Below, piece after piece: positions 20,708 to 31,955 of a stretch of 32,686 nt of DNA (its first letter is position 1; every line of letters begins with the position of its first letter). Position numbers and translations under genes: made by a program. A model generated the notes under the pieces. It was not told the origin of the DNA. It ran no database searches and saw only the letters and a program-made list of their open reading frames with translations. Source of the DNA: Hypsibius dujardini (taxonomy: Eukaryota > Tardigrada > Eutardigrada > Parachela > Hypsibiidae); assembly GCA_001579985.1 (NCBI GenBank), contig LRSR01006188.1, positions 1-32,686 on the forward strand, written 5' to 3'.

Positions 20708-21014
20708 AGGGTATTCAAAGTTCGCTTATTTGCAGCGACTATTTCGCTAATTCAAACTCGCTAATCTCCCTGGTTTTGCACGCCAATGCAACGGTGATAC
20801 GAGGACACGCCCCCTGGCTTACCTGAGGCTGTGTCCCCTTCGCTAACCTCAACTGACATGGACCACTCACAAGACAGATGCACACAATTAGCGAGCAGAT
20901 AACCGAGAAAAGGAGCTCCTTGGCTGCTTTTCTCGCTTGTCTTCAAAACCAAGGAGATTAGCGAGTTTGAATTAGCGAAATAATCGCTGCAAATAAGCGA
21001 ACTTTGAATACCCT
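20708..21014. mobile_element. Pogo/Tigger-like MITE with 71-bp inverted repeats (307 bp)
   Basis: Bases 20708-20778 and 20944-21014 are inverted repeats of 71 bp with only two mismatches. They start AGGGTATTCAAAGTTCGCTT and continue TTATTTGCAGCGA. TA lies outside both ends (20706-20707, 21015-21016). The TTCGCTTATTTGCAG motif recalls pogo-type ends. The 165-bp centre has no ORF. High arm identity suggests recent movement. Confidence 0.8.
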
Positions 21015-21074
21015 TACTGTCCAACGCGGTGATGAGGTCAGTGTAATCACTACTTACGTAAAGATCAATTTACT

Positions 21075-21124
21075 CACTAGCATTCGATGCGATCGATGGA
21101 AAGACCGAGGAGCTCAGGCAATTG
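21075..21124 (-). repeat. 50-bp dispersed motif, copy 1
   Basis: Read on minus it begins CAATTGCCTGAGCTCCTCGG and contains CTTTCCATCGATCGCATCGA. It matches 30322-30371 (plus) at 47 of 50 positions and 25274-25310 more loosely. Confidence 0.7.
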
Positions 21125-21736
21125 TTTTGCGAAAACAGAATTGGTGCCTTAAGTTCAGGTATTTCTTACTAGTACTGAGAACGAACAGATTTAATCGTTA
21201 TTGAGAGCCAGTCCCTAAAGCTCTCAGACGTTCATTTTGATATGCGAGCTAGAATCATATGCGAGCACTCAATGTGATTATCCCGCCCATGACTGTGACA
21301 CACACACACACGGACAGACATTCTCAATTTCCAACCACTGCACTGCAACTTACTCGGGCAGTAATGGAGATTTTCCCTCCCGATCGAGGTGGTGTTTTTT
21401 TTACAAATACCTGCCTATTTATCATGATTTTACGTTGGGGTCTCCGCGTGGAAATTACATAAGCCGTTTCAGAAAAAAATAAAGAAAAAGACTTCCCGTG
21501 CCAATTGGTGCTATGAGGCAACGCTTGATTGATTGATTCTTCAATTGCTTTTCCGAACTTTAAAATTTTTTTATGCCAAAAAATATTTTGCTGAGCGTAC
21601 ACGTATTTTTTAAATGTACTAGACTCCTTGAGAAATATTTAAAAAAAAATTAGAAATGTTTCGATCAACCAGAACAGCTCGAAAAAATAAACTAAAAGAG
21701 CACAGTGGCGACGCCGTCAATAACTTATACTCGTGC

Positions 21737-21827
21737 AGCCTGCAATCGGCCCTACAGCCTGCACTCGGCCCTGCAGCCCGCACTCGGCCCTGCAGCCTGC
21801 ACTCGGCCCTGCAGCCTGCACTAGTGT
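21737..21827. repeat. 19-bp minisatellite (CTGCAGCCTGCACTCGGCC)
   Basis: About 4.5 copies of a GC-rich 19-mer lie inside the Harbinger-like element. One further partial unit sits at 22464-22487 on the far side of a nested insertion, so the array was split by that insertion. Confidence 0.85.
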
Positions 21828-22466
21828 TGTTTAAATGTATTTAAATTTTTATTTAAAATAGCCAAAAACGGTTTTTTATTTTAAGTAAAATATATGTTTA
21901 ATTTTGTTTAAACTCGATATTTTTTTAAAATTTAAAATCATTCCCTGAGCCATTATTTTATTTATATTTAAATTCTCGAGAAAACGCTCAAAGCAATTTA
22001 AATATATATTATCACCCCCTCTTTTCGCGTGACGGCGGGCTTGATTGCTTGATTATTCTCTGAATGGCGCTCAGAAATCCTAGATTGATTGTCTGATTTG
22101 CCTGAGAAATTATAAATACCGGCTTTAGTTCCTCATCTGATTGATTTATTGTCGCAACCTTCAGCATTATCAGTTGATTGATCAATCGTTTCCTTACAAT
22201 ATCTGTTTCACAGTAAGATTTATTGCGTTTAACGATCCACTAGGGGTTTCGCTGCATATTGCATAGGCTATGTCATACGATTTCCACTTTATTTAAATTC
22301 AGCATTTTATTTAAATAAAAGGTCGAGTTTTATTTAAATGGTAATTTTATTTAAAATACGCTGTTTTTTTTAAAATACATTCAAACGATATTTTATTTGA
22401 AGTCGCCGAGGATTAACATTTTTTTCAATTTATTTAAATTCAAAACTGTTAGTTAAACAAGACTAG
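21826..22466. mobile_element. Nested AT-rich element splitting the minisatellite
   Basis: The ends read (CTA)GTGTTGTTTAAATGTA and GTTAAACAAGAC(TAG), an imperfect inverted repeat. The interior is rich in ATTTAAAT words. Minisatellite sequence resumes directly on the other side, which marks the insertion boundaries. TA or CTAG is duplicated. No coding potential. Confidence 0.6.
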
Positions 22467-22876
22467 CCTGCACTCGGCCCTGCAGCCATAAGAAGCGTAA
22501 GGCTAGACTACGGTTATTAGCACTCCTCCCTTCATTTATTTTTTTGCGGTGTTACGTTACGTTTGAAAAATTGCGTTTTATTTTTAAAATTTTGTTCAAG
22601 GCTTGTAGTAAGTTCGAAAAATACGTGTACGCTCAGCAAAATATTTTTTGGCATAAAAAAAAATAAAAGTTCGGAAAAGCAATTAAAAAATCAATCAATC
22701 AAGCGTTGCCTCATAGCAACAATTGGCACGGGAAGTATTTTTCTTCTTTATTTTTTTCTGAAACCGCTTATGTAATTTCCACGCGGAGACCCCAATGTAA
22801 AATCATGATAAATAGACAAGTATTTGTAAAAAAACCCCACCCCGATCAGGAGGGAAAATCTCCATTACTGCCCTAG

Positions 22877-23211
22877 TTAGAGGACCTCGTCGCTTCGCTC
22901 CGCGGTCTAACAAGATAGCTTTCCGTTAACTTCTGTGAGCTATTATTATCGTTGAAGACTTTGAGTAGAGCATGACTTTTTATGCAGCGGCACAATGAGG
23001 AAAGGATATCAGTATGAAAGTGCGGCCTGTTTTAGATAGTGAACTGTCATCGAAGTGAAAGGTATGGGTAGACGCGGATGTTGTGCCGTGCGAAGTCGAT
23101 AAAGTGCACGTCCCTTTATGTGCTTCATTTTGAGAAAACAGGCAAATACTTACACAATTAAAAAACCCTTAAATATCGTACCGGCCGGCCTTGAATCTTC
23201 TGACATCGGAA
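22877..23211. other. Intergenic, upstream of CNNM
   Basis: No gene seen. The CNNM promoter should lie here, but no TATA or initiator stands out. The word cgtcgcttcgctccgcggtct (22888-22908) recurs as its complement at about 25120-25140 inside CNNM intron 2. Confidence 0.4.
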
Positions 23212-26200
23212 ATGCATTTGATCGCCTCACTTTCCTTATTGCTTTTTGTGCTGCTCCTTCCAACCTGCAGCGCCGCTGCAATCGCACCGCGACAGCAGCA
23301 GAAAATTCCTTCTAGCCCTCGGGCCATCAACCTTACCGAGTCTTGGCTCATCACACCGAGTCTGTCCGGCATCCGGCAGGACTCGGAGTCCAGCGGCGGC
23401 CTCATCGACGGCATCCTGCAGATTTACGCCTCGGAAAATGTCACGATCAGGCTGTTTGGCCGGAATCTCAGCGCCAACACCAGTATCAAGTTCACACCGG
23501 AAGCCGCAACACGTGACTCGAGTTGTGACGATCTGGAAATTACGGGCATTTTCGTGACGGGAGACGATCAGGAAAATGTGTCGAATGACTCGGCGACCAT
23601 TATGGTCAATTTGAATCTGCTACCTGACAGTAAAGGTATTTTCGGAAAACAAAACAAACCAATATGTACAGACAAACAAACTTCGAATCCAGACGCGCAA
23701 AAGAAGGAGGACGATTCATGGAGCCGAAAGATCATCAGGGCCAGTGAAACGTTTGAGAGCGCCGATAAATCGTGGAAATGTTTGAAAAGCTCCGTTTCAC
23801 CCAGGAGTCCTTTCAGCATCAACCTATTTTTCCCACAGCGGAAAATGTTTATTTTTAGAAACGTTAAAGTCTAATTTTTTTGAACACTGTCTTGCTCAAA
23901 ATTTGATTTGGAATCGGTTGGCCTAGTCCAAAACATTTTGGGAGGTCAGGGGGCGGTGTAACGACTAGCTTCTTCTGCCTATAACGTGCAAATAATAAAA
24001 ATAGCACTGTCAGAAAAAAATATAGTCACGTGATTCTGCGTTCCTGCTCTTAAAATTGTCACGCGTGAGGATACAAAATATTTTTTATTAATACACATAT
24101 TAGGAGTACTACTGGTCAAATAATGTCAGCTCAATTTGAGTTTGAAAGACCGTACTTTCTTTGTGAGAAGCTAGGCTTTTCCATGTACCTTGTCCGCTGC
24201 CTTCAACTTTTACTGGCCGTGCTGATTATTAGGGTCTGTGCATCATCCGACCCTATTAGCACCTAGAAAAAGAGAGACGTTAACTTAAGTTAGAAAGGCA
24301 GACAGGCAAATAGGTAGACAGAAGTCAGACGGAAGTCCAGAAAGACAATAGGGGTTTTCACTTGACAATTTTGTCCTTTCTAGCGGCTTACTTCATCTGT
24401 GTGCTGGATCCAATTACAGACGACTGGAAACACCAGGGTACCCATCCCTACCTCAAGATCCATACCATCAAACAATACTTCATCCCACTGTGGCTGCAAA
24501 TCGTCTTTGTCGCTTTACTTCAATTGCTTTCCGGGCTGTTTTCCGGTCTCAATTTAGGCCTTCTCTCCCTCGATCCCACCGAACTGCAAATTGTGGCCAG
24601 TGTCGGATCAGCCAAGGACCGGATCTATGCTAAACATATCATTCCCCTGCGAACTAAGGGCAACTTTTTGCTGTGTTCTTTGGTGATCGCGAACGCCCTG
24701 GCCAACAGCATTTTGACAATTCTGCTGGATAATCTGACGTCTGGACTGTATGCTGTGATATTCTCCACTATCGGTATCGTGTTGTTTGGGGAGATTGTTC
24801 CCCAGGCACTGTGCAATCGATTTGGACTGGCTATCGGATCTGCCACTCGTTATATCACTTATGTAAGAAACAGATAACCAATCAAATATAGACGTATTTG
24901 AAACAACAGACCTTGAAAAGTGTTTTTGGGAAAATTCTCGAATCATCCCAAAGAAATCGTCTTTTCCAAATTCCTAATAATAATTCTGAAAGATGAGAGT
25001 TTTTTTTACATTTATGCGTCAAAAAGCTATTTCTGACTTTTTGCGCACGGAGGCATTAGAACGCGTCTAGCGCAGAATTGTGGCAAGGAGCATAACGACG
25101 GGTGTTGATCAGACCGAGGAGCGAAGCGACGAGATCGTCTAAAGTCACATCTATGTGGTCCAAAACTACGATGTCTGTCCGTCCGTCACAGTCCTGGGCG
25201 TGGTACATCATGTGATGGCCTAGATACGAGGGTGTGTCATCGCACGAGTTTTCTTGAAATTTTCGTTGTATCGCTTCTCGGTCTTCCCATCGATTGCATC
25301 GATTGCTAAGTTTATTTTCATCAGGTGGTGATGGTTTTGACGTGTATTGCGTCCTACCCATTAAGTCGGCTTCTCGAGCTCCTTCTCGGACGGGAGATCG
25401 GTACGGTCTACGACCGCGAACGGCTCGTGGAACTAATTCGCGTGACAATGGACCACAACAAGCTCGAAAAAGGCGAAGCCAACATTATTTCCGGAACACT
25501 TTCTTTGAAAAACAAAAAGGTTTTGGATATCATGACGCCGTTGGATGACGTCTTCATGCTGCCGTACGACGCGGTACTTGATTTCGATACCCTTTCTGAA
25601 ATCACGCGTGAAGGTACAATCAAATTAAAAAGCTATTGCATACTCTGAAAAAATGAAGTTTTGCCATTTTGTGTATCGATAGCATTTACTCGGATTCCTG
25701 TCTTCGAAAACAACCGGGCAAACATTGTGGGATTGTTAAACATCAAAGACCTCGCGCTTTTGGACCCCGATGATTGTACTGCGGTCAAGACATTGTGCAA
25801 GTACTACAGCTACGAGCTGTGCTTTGTCATTGGAGACACAACTTTGGATTTCATGCTCGGTTGGTGAAAAGAATTAGCCACATGCAGATGGTCAGGCAGA
25901 CACAAACAAACGCACGGATATTTATACAGACACTGACATGGACACAGACAAAGACAGAGATACAGTAACAGTCACACAGACACAGACTCACCCACAGACA
26001 CAGACAAAGACACAGACACTGACACACGGACACTGACATCTGAAACAGACGACTTGCGACGCTGCGCTATTACTCAAATGTGAAACGCCGACTAGCGGAA
26101 TTATTCTCATACGATGTTCTATTTCAATCTCCCAATTTAGACAATCTCTTATTCAAAATTTGGTTTGGGCTCAACTGGCAGCAACAACAATTTTTTTTAG

Positions 26201-29200
26201 AGGTCAGCGAACGGAACTATGGACTGTTTATATTAAGTAACAACTTTCAGAGTTCCGGCCGGTTTGATACATAGCTTATAGTTCCGCCCCCATGACTGTT
26301 GAACAGTTGCCATTGTTGACAGACTTTAAATTAAATTCTAAATAGGGCAATGGAAAAAAAAGAGCAAATTAGAACGAAGCTATAAAAATTACAGTCGCGT
26401 GATTCAGCGTTCAAAATCGCAAGTAATGTATGGTTTCTGGTCTTTTTAGAGGATTTCAAAAAAGGTCGCTCGCACATGGCCTTCATCCAGCAGTACACTA
26501 GCGAAAAAGATCGCGACCCGGCTTACGAGACGATCGGTGTGGTCACTCTAGAAGACATCATTGAAGAAATGATTCAGGCCGAGATTTACGACGAGTCGGA
26601 CATGTCCAGTCAGGACAAATCGAAGAAGCTCGCACGTAAAGACATGAACGTCTTTTCGTCCCGTCCACTTTACCAGTCACTCATCACGCCACAACTCCAA
26701 CATGCAGCCTTCCAGTTTTTGAGCACCACCGTCGAACCTTTCCGTGATGAGATGATCAGTGAACAGATTCTGCGACGACTAATTCGGCACGGAGAGGTAG
26801 CCAGGTTGATCCGCAGGAAACCGACGGATGTGGAGCCCGTGTATATTTACCAGGCGGGAAAGCCGGCGGACTTCTTTGTTTTGGTCCTGGAAGGACGAGT
26901 TGAAGTCAAGATTGGTTATGAAGGTAATTATTGCAAGTGTATGTGCCTCAAAAATTGAAAAACGTAGTGAACTTGTAGTCCCAATTACACAAAACCTACA
27001 ACCTTGGATTACCGAAAGAATACTTTGCACGAATTCTAAAATCCTGAAATTAAAATGAGCAATGAAAATCAATCAAAACGGATCTTCTCTGATTTTGGAT
27101 GTCGGCAAAATTTTCGAAATTTAAAAAAAACTGAACTAGGGTGAAACCAAAAAACTAGACCGGTTTTTAATTTTGTTTTGAATTACTAAATGGTTTAGTT
27201 AAATATGAGTAATCGGTATAAAATTGGTTTTTCAAATTAGTTTCTTGTTTAGTTCTTAGGTATGTGTAAATCTAACCGGAAAGAGTAATCTAGATTTCAG
27301 ATTTCGATTGGACTGAAAATTTAAAAAGGAAAGGTAAAATTAGGGACAAAAAACAGTAGGTTTCTTTTTGTAGCAAAACATTCCATAATATTAATGTACC
27401 TGCCATCTTATTCAAAATTAGGTTTAAAATCATTTGGTCAGCCGAAACTCTGTCCGTTAATGGATACGCAGCTTGTTCAATTCCGGTCAGATTTGATTAG
27501 TGGCACGCAGTCCCGTCCGCCCCCCCCCCAAATTCTGTTAATGTTAATGGGATTCAAATTTAAATGTCGGAGTGTCAAAAATAATAACGCGGACAACTTG
27601 ACTTTCGTGGGACTAAATCTTATTGACTTTCTTCCGTTTTTTTTTTCTGTAAGAGAACTTTGGTTGGGCAGTCATATATAAACTCCGATAATTCATAAAA
27701 AAAGGGAAATCTTTCTAGGAAAATAGTTTAATTCAATCCGATTTAAAGTACAGGTGGAAATAGAGAATTTAAAGTAAAACAGGACGTTTCAAGTTTTTCA
27801 AATAATGAACGGCAAGCGGAAAACTGGGCGCCCTACCCGACAATTGAAAAATTATCTTTGACTCTATCTTGTTCGGAACTGTGTTGGTTATCCATCGTAT
27901 GCCAAACAAGAAAATTTGTCTACGGGAAGTTTATAAAAACACAGACTGATCGAGACCTTCCGTTGTGTCATTCTTGGTTTTCGTGTTTGACACCGTATCA
28001 TTTTTGTGGCAGTTTGAAATCGTGACGTCAAACAGCATAAGCGCTTTCATGGAGGGGGGGGGGGCTCAGGGACCATGCCAGTCTTTGATTTAAAAAAAAA
28101 GTGGTTTTGAGTCCCCTAGCTTTTTAAAAAAGTGGTTTCCTGTTTTGAAACGGCAAAAAAATATTAGTTGTTAGAATTAGAGCCCCCCTTGCTTTTTCTT
28201 CATTTTGTGCACTTTTTTTCAAGCCCCCATGAGTTTCGAACCTAAACGCGCCTATGTCAAATATATTTCCGTTATTGTTATTCGATGCCGAATTAAATTT
28301 TGGGTTTAAAGCGATTTCAAAAGATCGACGATTAACTTCATTTTATCGGAACAAAATCGAACGAAAAATTCTGCAAGGTCTTTTTAATTTCTCGGAAGTG
28401 TCTATTTTCGGGGGCTAATGTTCCCATACACAGTGACAATCATGAGATTCGAACGACGTCACAGTATCGTCTCTACTTTACTGTCTCAAACTCTAAAGTA
28501 GCAACGGCCGTCTCCGAGCAAACTGTTCGACAGAAATAAACTCACGTGACCGTTCCAATCTCAGGACTTTCACTGTAACTGTGGCGCCCACAACTGTGAC
28601 CACAAATTGCGAATGGTTTTTATTCGATCGGCAGCTACAAGTGATACATCGTAAGCGTCCCTAACTCAATTTGGAGAAAAAGGTTGAAACGCCCGGTTCT
28701 AGATCGAATCCACTCAAGTGTCAGTTTTTATGAAAAAGTAAAATACTGGTTTTCATTTCAGGTCTTATCTTCGAGAGCGGCCCTTTCACGCATTTCGGTG
28801 TGAGTGCCCAAACCATCCCGTCCGACGAGCTCCTCCAACTTCGAAACGCACCCTTCCCTGCTCTACCATCGCCGCGTCCGTCGCAAGCTCGTCTAAACTT
28901 AGAGCGCTCCTCGAACAGCGGCCTCTTCGTGCCGGACTTTACCGTCTACGCCATCAGTGACGTTCTTTTTCTCCGCATCAAACGCTCACACTACATGGCC
29001 GCCGTTCGTGCCACCATCCTGGAACGACAGGGAAAAGCGGACCAGGACGCCATCATCGAGGACACTTTCGGCGAGGAAATGGATCGATTAGCCAAGGAAG
29101 AGAATGCCGTCCCCGTTGGTCTGGATTTTCTTCCAGCTGTGGATTCCTTGACGCGGAAACGGTCGCAGTTGTCGATCCAGTCGAGTAGTAGAGTGCCGAG

Positions 29201-29294
29201 TATCAGTGTGACTCCTGTAATTGAAACGACGGACCCGAGACATGCCTCAACGACAGCAGAATTAATAGAGATGCAAACGTTACACAAGAGTTAG
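23212..29294 (+). CDS. CNNM: CNNM family magnesium transport mediator (ancient conserved domain protein)
   Basis: Exons 23212-23635, 24384-24862, 25325-25613, 25683-25859, 26450-26923 and 28762-29294 join in frame (2,376 bases, 791 residues, TAG stop). The ATG at 23212 opens a signal peptide ([20 protein letters not shown]). Next is an extracellular domain with several N-glycosylation sites. The DUF21 membrane domain spans ~175-320 and includes [18 protein letters not shown] and [17 protein letters not shown]. The CBS pair spans ~365-520 with [16 protein letters not shown] and [17 protein letters not shown], the TLED lying in the Mg-ATP-binding loop of the family. A cyclic-nucleotide-binding-like domain (~550-640, [20 protein letters not shown]) is followed by a disordered Ser/Thr-rich tail. 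CNNM proteins mediate Mg2+ efflux at the plasma membrane; Drosophila UEX is a homologue. Nothing essential is missing. Which of CNNM1-4 it matches cannot be told. Confidence 0.95.
24123..24266 (+). other. Small ORF with a signal-peptide-like stretch in CNNM intron 1
   Basis: A 47-codon ATG frame contains a hydrophobic leader ([20 protein letters not shown]) and ends in TAG. It might be an alternative CNNM first exon, but no strong donor gives the phase that exon 2 needs. Probably chance. Confidence 0.2.
25880..26045. repeat. ACAGAC/CAGA degenerate microsatellite in CNNM intron 4
   Basis: About 160 bases of cagaca/gacaca repeats. It makes long spurious frames on both strands. Confidence 0.8.
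26924..28761 (+). other. CNNM intron 5 (1.8 kb)
   Basis: AT-rich, with a C run at 27521-27530 and a G run at 28055-28064. An exon-like stretch after tctcag at 28565 does not fit the phase. Joining 26923 directly to 28762 gives [16 protein letters not shown], which aligns with the CNNM family, so I treat all of it as intron. Confidence 0.75.
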
Positions 29295-30321
29295 ACACGA
29301 AATATGGATTTCTTGAAAAACCAGGTCTTTTGGCTTTTGTGTTCTGGCAATTGGGAAAAAAATGAGAACGACAGGCAAAAACGAAAAAAGGAACGCTGAA
29401 CCACGTCAAGCCGACTAGATACTAATTTCTGATTTGATGATTTGCTAAAAAATTGTTTTTTAAGCTGTTTTAAATTGGTTTCAAATGATTGTACCGTACA
29501 TATGCAAAAAAAGATAATTTTTGGTCAAAGAAAATGACTTACCGAATTGAGCTTGAACCTCAAAACTCATTAATTTTGAATCCAGAATTTGGATCGCTAA
29601 TAATAAATATCCAACAACAAAACGAATATACATTACTAGCAGCACCCTCGCGCCACGCGCGAATTGAATTCCGCTCCCTCACAATTGCAATTGTCTTTGG
29701 TTGGTTGTTCGTTTTTATCGGTATTTGTTTGTGTACTTGTGGTGTCTGTAAGTCTGTTTCTGTTTCTTTTTCTGTCTGTATATGCATCTGTCTGTTTGCG
29801 TGTCTGTGTTTGTCTGTCTGTCTGTCTATCTTTTCGCCTGGTTCTTGTTTTTTGGTGTTCGTGGAATTTCGTTTCTTCTCTAACTGCACACGTGCAGTAT
29901 CATCTTCAATGCAACTCGTATGGTCAAGATATGTCCTATTTTAGTCTAGTTAACCATTTTTAGACCGAGTAGCGGTCCTGTAAGTTGCAGTGCAGTGCAT
30001 AAAAATTGTGACGTACATCAACTGAAATAGCCACAAGGTTTCTTTTTCGTTTTTCATTTTTAAAAAATTGAATTTTCATTTTTTTCTCTAAATTATTGTC
30101 ACAACTGCCTGTCTGATTTATTGCTGGTATTCAAAACATCGACAAACAATGAGAGAAAAGAATACAAACACGGCATTTATACCATTCCCGAACTTGCGCA
30201 GCATTGGGAGTTTTACCTGGTATATCAAGTTCGAGCGTTCGAATTTTAATTCCGGACTTACTTCATTCAACACGAGTGTTTCGAAATTTTAGAAAGTTCG
30301 CTCAATAATAGTTAAAATCTG

Positions 30322-30371
30322 CAATTGACTGAGCTCCTCGGACTTTCCATCGATCGCATCGATTGCTAGTG
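30322..30371 (+). repeat. 50-bp dispersed motif, copy 2
   Basis: CAATTGACTGAGCTCCTCGG followed by CTTTCCATCGATCGCATCGA. Only three differences from the complement of 21075-21124. Confidence 0.7.
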
Positions 30372-30654
30372 TACTCTTGTTCTTATTGGTTGTTCATTGC
30401 TGAATCGCCACTGGTCAGTCTGGTTCTCTTCTTATTTGTGTGTACTACATGTATACTTTTGTTTATCATGTTGTGCGACTAAATAAGATCGCCTGAGTGG
30501 CACTTGGTGGATAGATGGTGGGAAAAGAATTCAGATCGACTTACTACTTCCCACCTCCGACTTCTGAAGTTTATCATTGCTCACTATCTATGTTTGCCGT
30601 GACCCCCAAAATGAGTAAGTTCTGCTTCGCGGCCCATTGGAATTTTTGTAAAAC

Positions 30655-30660
30655 TTTATT
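30655..30660 (-). terminator. Possible poly(A) signal of the Ly6 gene
   Basis: AATAAA on minus, about 165 bases past the stop. Another AATAAA at 30825-30820 overlaps the stop codon. Confidence 0.35.
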
Positions 30661-30823
30661 GGTCTACCTCTAAATATTTTACTGTACACATTTCTTTTAA
30701 AATCGTTTGGGTACGTACGCCAGCTGCATGGAAAAATTTCATAATGCGTAAAATGCGCCAGGTAGCGTAACAAGAGCTAAATTTTATAAATAACATCTCT
30801 GGCCAAAACGCCAAGTATTTTTA

Positions 30824-31672
30824 TTATTTTGATTGGTTGAAGCAGTGAGCGAAGACAATAGCCCAGATTAGTATTAGCACGTTCCACAAATAGATCGATC
30901 TTGCGTTAGACGTGCCGTTCTTTTTGGGGCCTCTTTTCCGTGAACCATTGGGATCCGCACGACTGTTGCATAAATCCCCATCACAATAACATGTCTCAAA
31001 CTTGTCCTCCAGTGACGCAAAACATGGTCCAGGAAAGGTTTTGCTTTTGGGGTTCGCGCACTCCCGAAAGAACGTGAGCTCTACCACAAACTTTAAATAG
31101 TTAAATAGTTGTGCTTTAGCGAGAATATGCTCTCACATGAATGTGCTCTTACGTTCGTTTACTATGTTGCCGCCGACGTCGAGTCGTTTGCGAGTACGAC
31201 ATGCAGTTTCATTCTGCTGGCATTCTCGTGCATGTTTAGCGAGAATTGCAACATTGCCTGTGATGCAGGAGAATTCCTCACCCGCAGTGATGTTATCACT
31301 GCAGACGTAGCACCGTGAAGCTTCCGCTGAAAATTGAAAGCCACTTCGATGAAAGAGTTTCGAAATTTTTAAAAGGCTCAAAGACTAGGTCAGCAAATGC
31401 ATTATGTACTAGTACCACTTTGCCAATAATGTGACAGCCACAGAAACCAGCTGATGCTAGTGAGGATGAATCCGTTAACATCCAAGAATGACTTGGGCGT
31501 ATATAATTTCTTTCGGTCGGAATAACGACTGCGGGTCTTCAAAGGATTATTGTTCATCAATCTGATCATCTGACTTTACGTTTAACCGGGTTATGTTTCA
31601 AGGAAAACCATGTAGTACAGCTAGGTCAGCAGCACATAATACTGCAAAAAAATGTATGTCTCTGAATGTCAT
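30824..31672 (-). CDS. Ly6/uPAR three-finger GPI-anchored protein (Quiver/Sleepless-like)
   Basis: Minus-strand exon 2 is 31326-31153 (acceptor tttcag, donor GAAC|gtaaga). Exon 3 is 31080-30824 (acceptor tttgtggtag, TAA stop). They join in phase. Cysteines follow the Ly6 plan: RCYVCSDN.., ECQQNETAC, FFRECANP.., PGPC, then TCYCDGDLCN, the family's closing C-x-C-D-x-D-L-C-N signature. After that comes a basic spacer and a hydrophobic C-terminal tail (SIYLWNVLILIWAIVFAHCF), as for GPI attachment. Exon 1 is less sure. I propose 31672-31609, encoding a signal peptide (MTFRDIHFFAVLCAADLAVL) with a weak donor G|gttttc; it keeps phase and gives 164 residues. In Drosophila such proteins tune neuronal ion channels and receptors; the role here is unknown. 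Confidence 0.8.
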
Positions 31673-31919
31673 AATTTAGACATTATTGTGAACTGAAATC
31701 CCTCTACGATACAGCTGACTTAGCGAGTTGCTTAGCACTTCTGTATAAGACAGTTTGAGGCATAGGCGGTCCGCACTAATCTGCATATTCTGCAGATATA
31801 CACTTACACGTAGATCTGGGGCACAAAAAGACACACACAGTTTAGCATTTCTAACCGTTATACCACACGGTTAAAAAGGAACAGAAAAATAGGCTTAATT
31901 CTGGACTCAGTTTTTAAAC

Positions 31920-31955
<36 letters not shown>

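Larger units (their letters stand above)
21353..22876. mobile_element. Harbinger-like nonautonomous element (1,524 bp)
   Basis: Inverted repeats of about 260 bp (21353-21612 and 22616-22876) are highly similar and begin CTCGGGCAGTAATGGAGATT (left) and CTAGGGCAGTAATGG (right, read inward). Weaker similarity continues another 50 bp. A 3-bp duplication TTA (21350-21352, 22877-22879) fits the TWA target of PIF/Harbinger elements. There is no transposase frame. The centre holds a 19-bp minisatellite and a second, nested element. Confidence 0.7.
29295..30823. other. Intergenic between CNNM and the Ly6 gene
   Basis: No gene accepted. AATAAA at 29602-29607 is a possible CNNM poly(A) signal, about 310 bases after the stop. 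Bases 29745-29835 are a TCTG/TCTA microsatellite that inflates an ORF at 29489-29944. Confidence 0.4.

Noticed and set aside
28565-28650. Exon-like stretch in CNNM intron 5
   Set aside because: Phase does not fit, and the direct splice 26923 to 28762 matches the CNNM family alignment.
29489-29944. 151-codon ORF
   Set aside because: Much of it is translated TCTG microsatellite, with no splice or family support.
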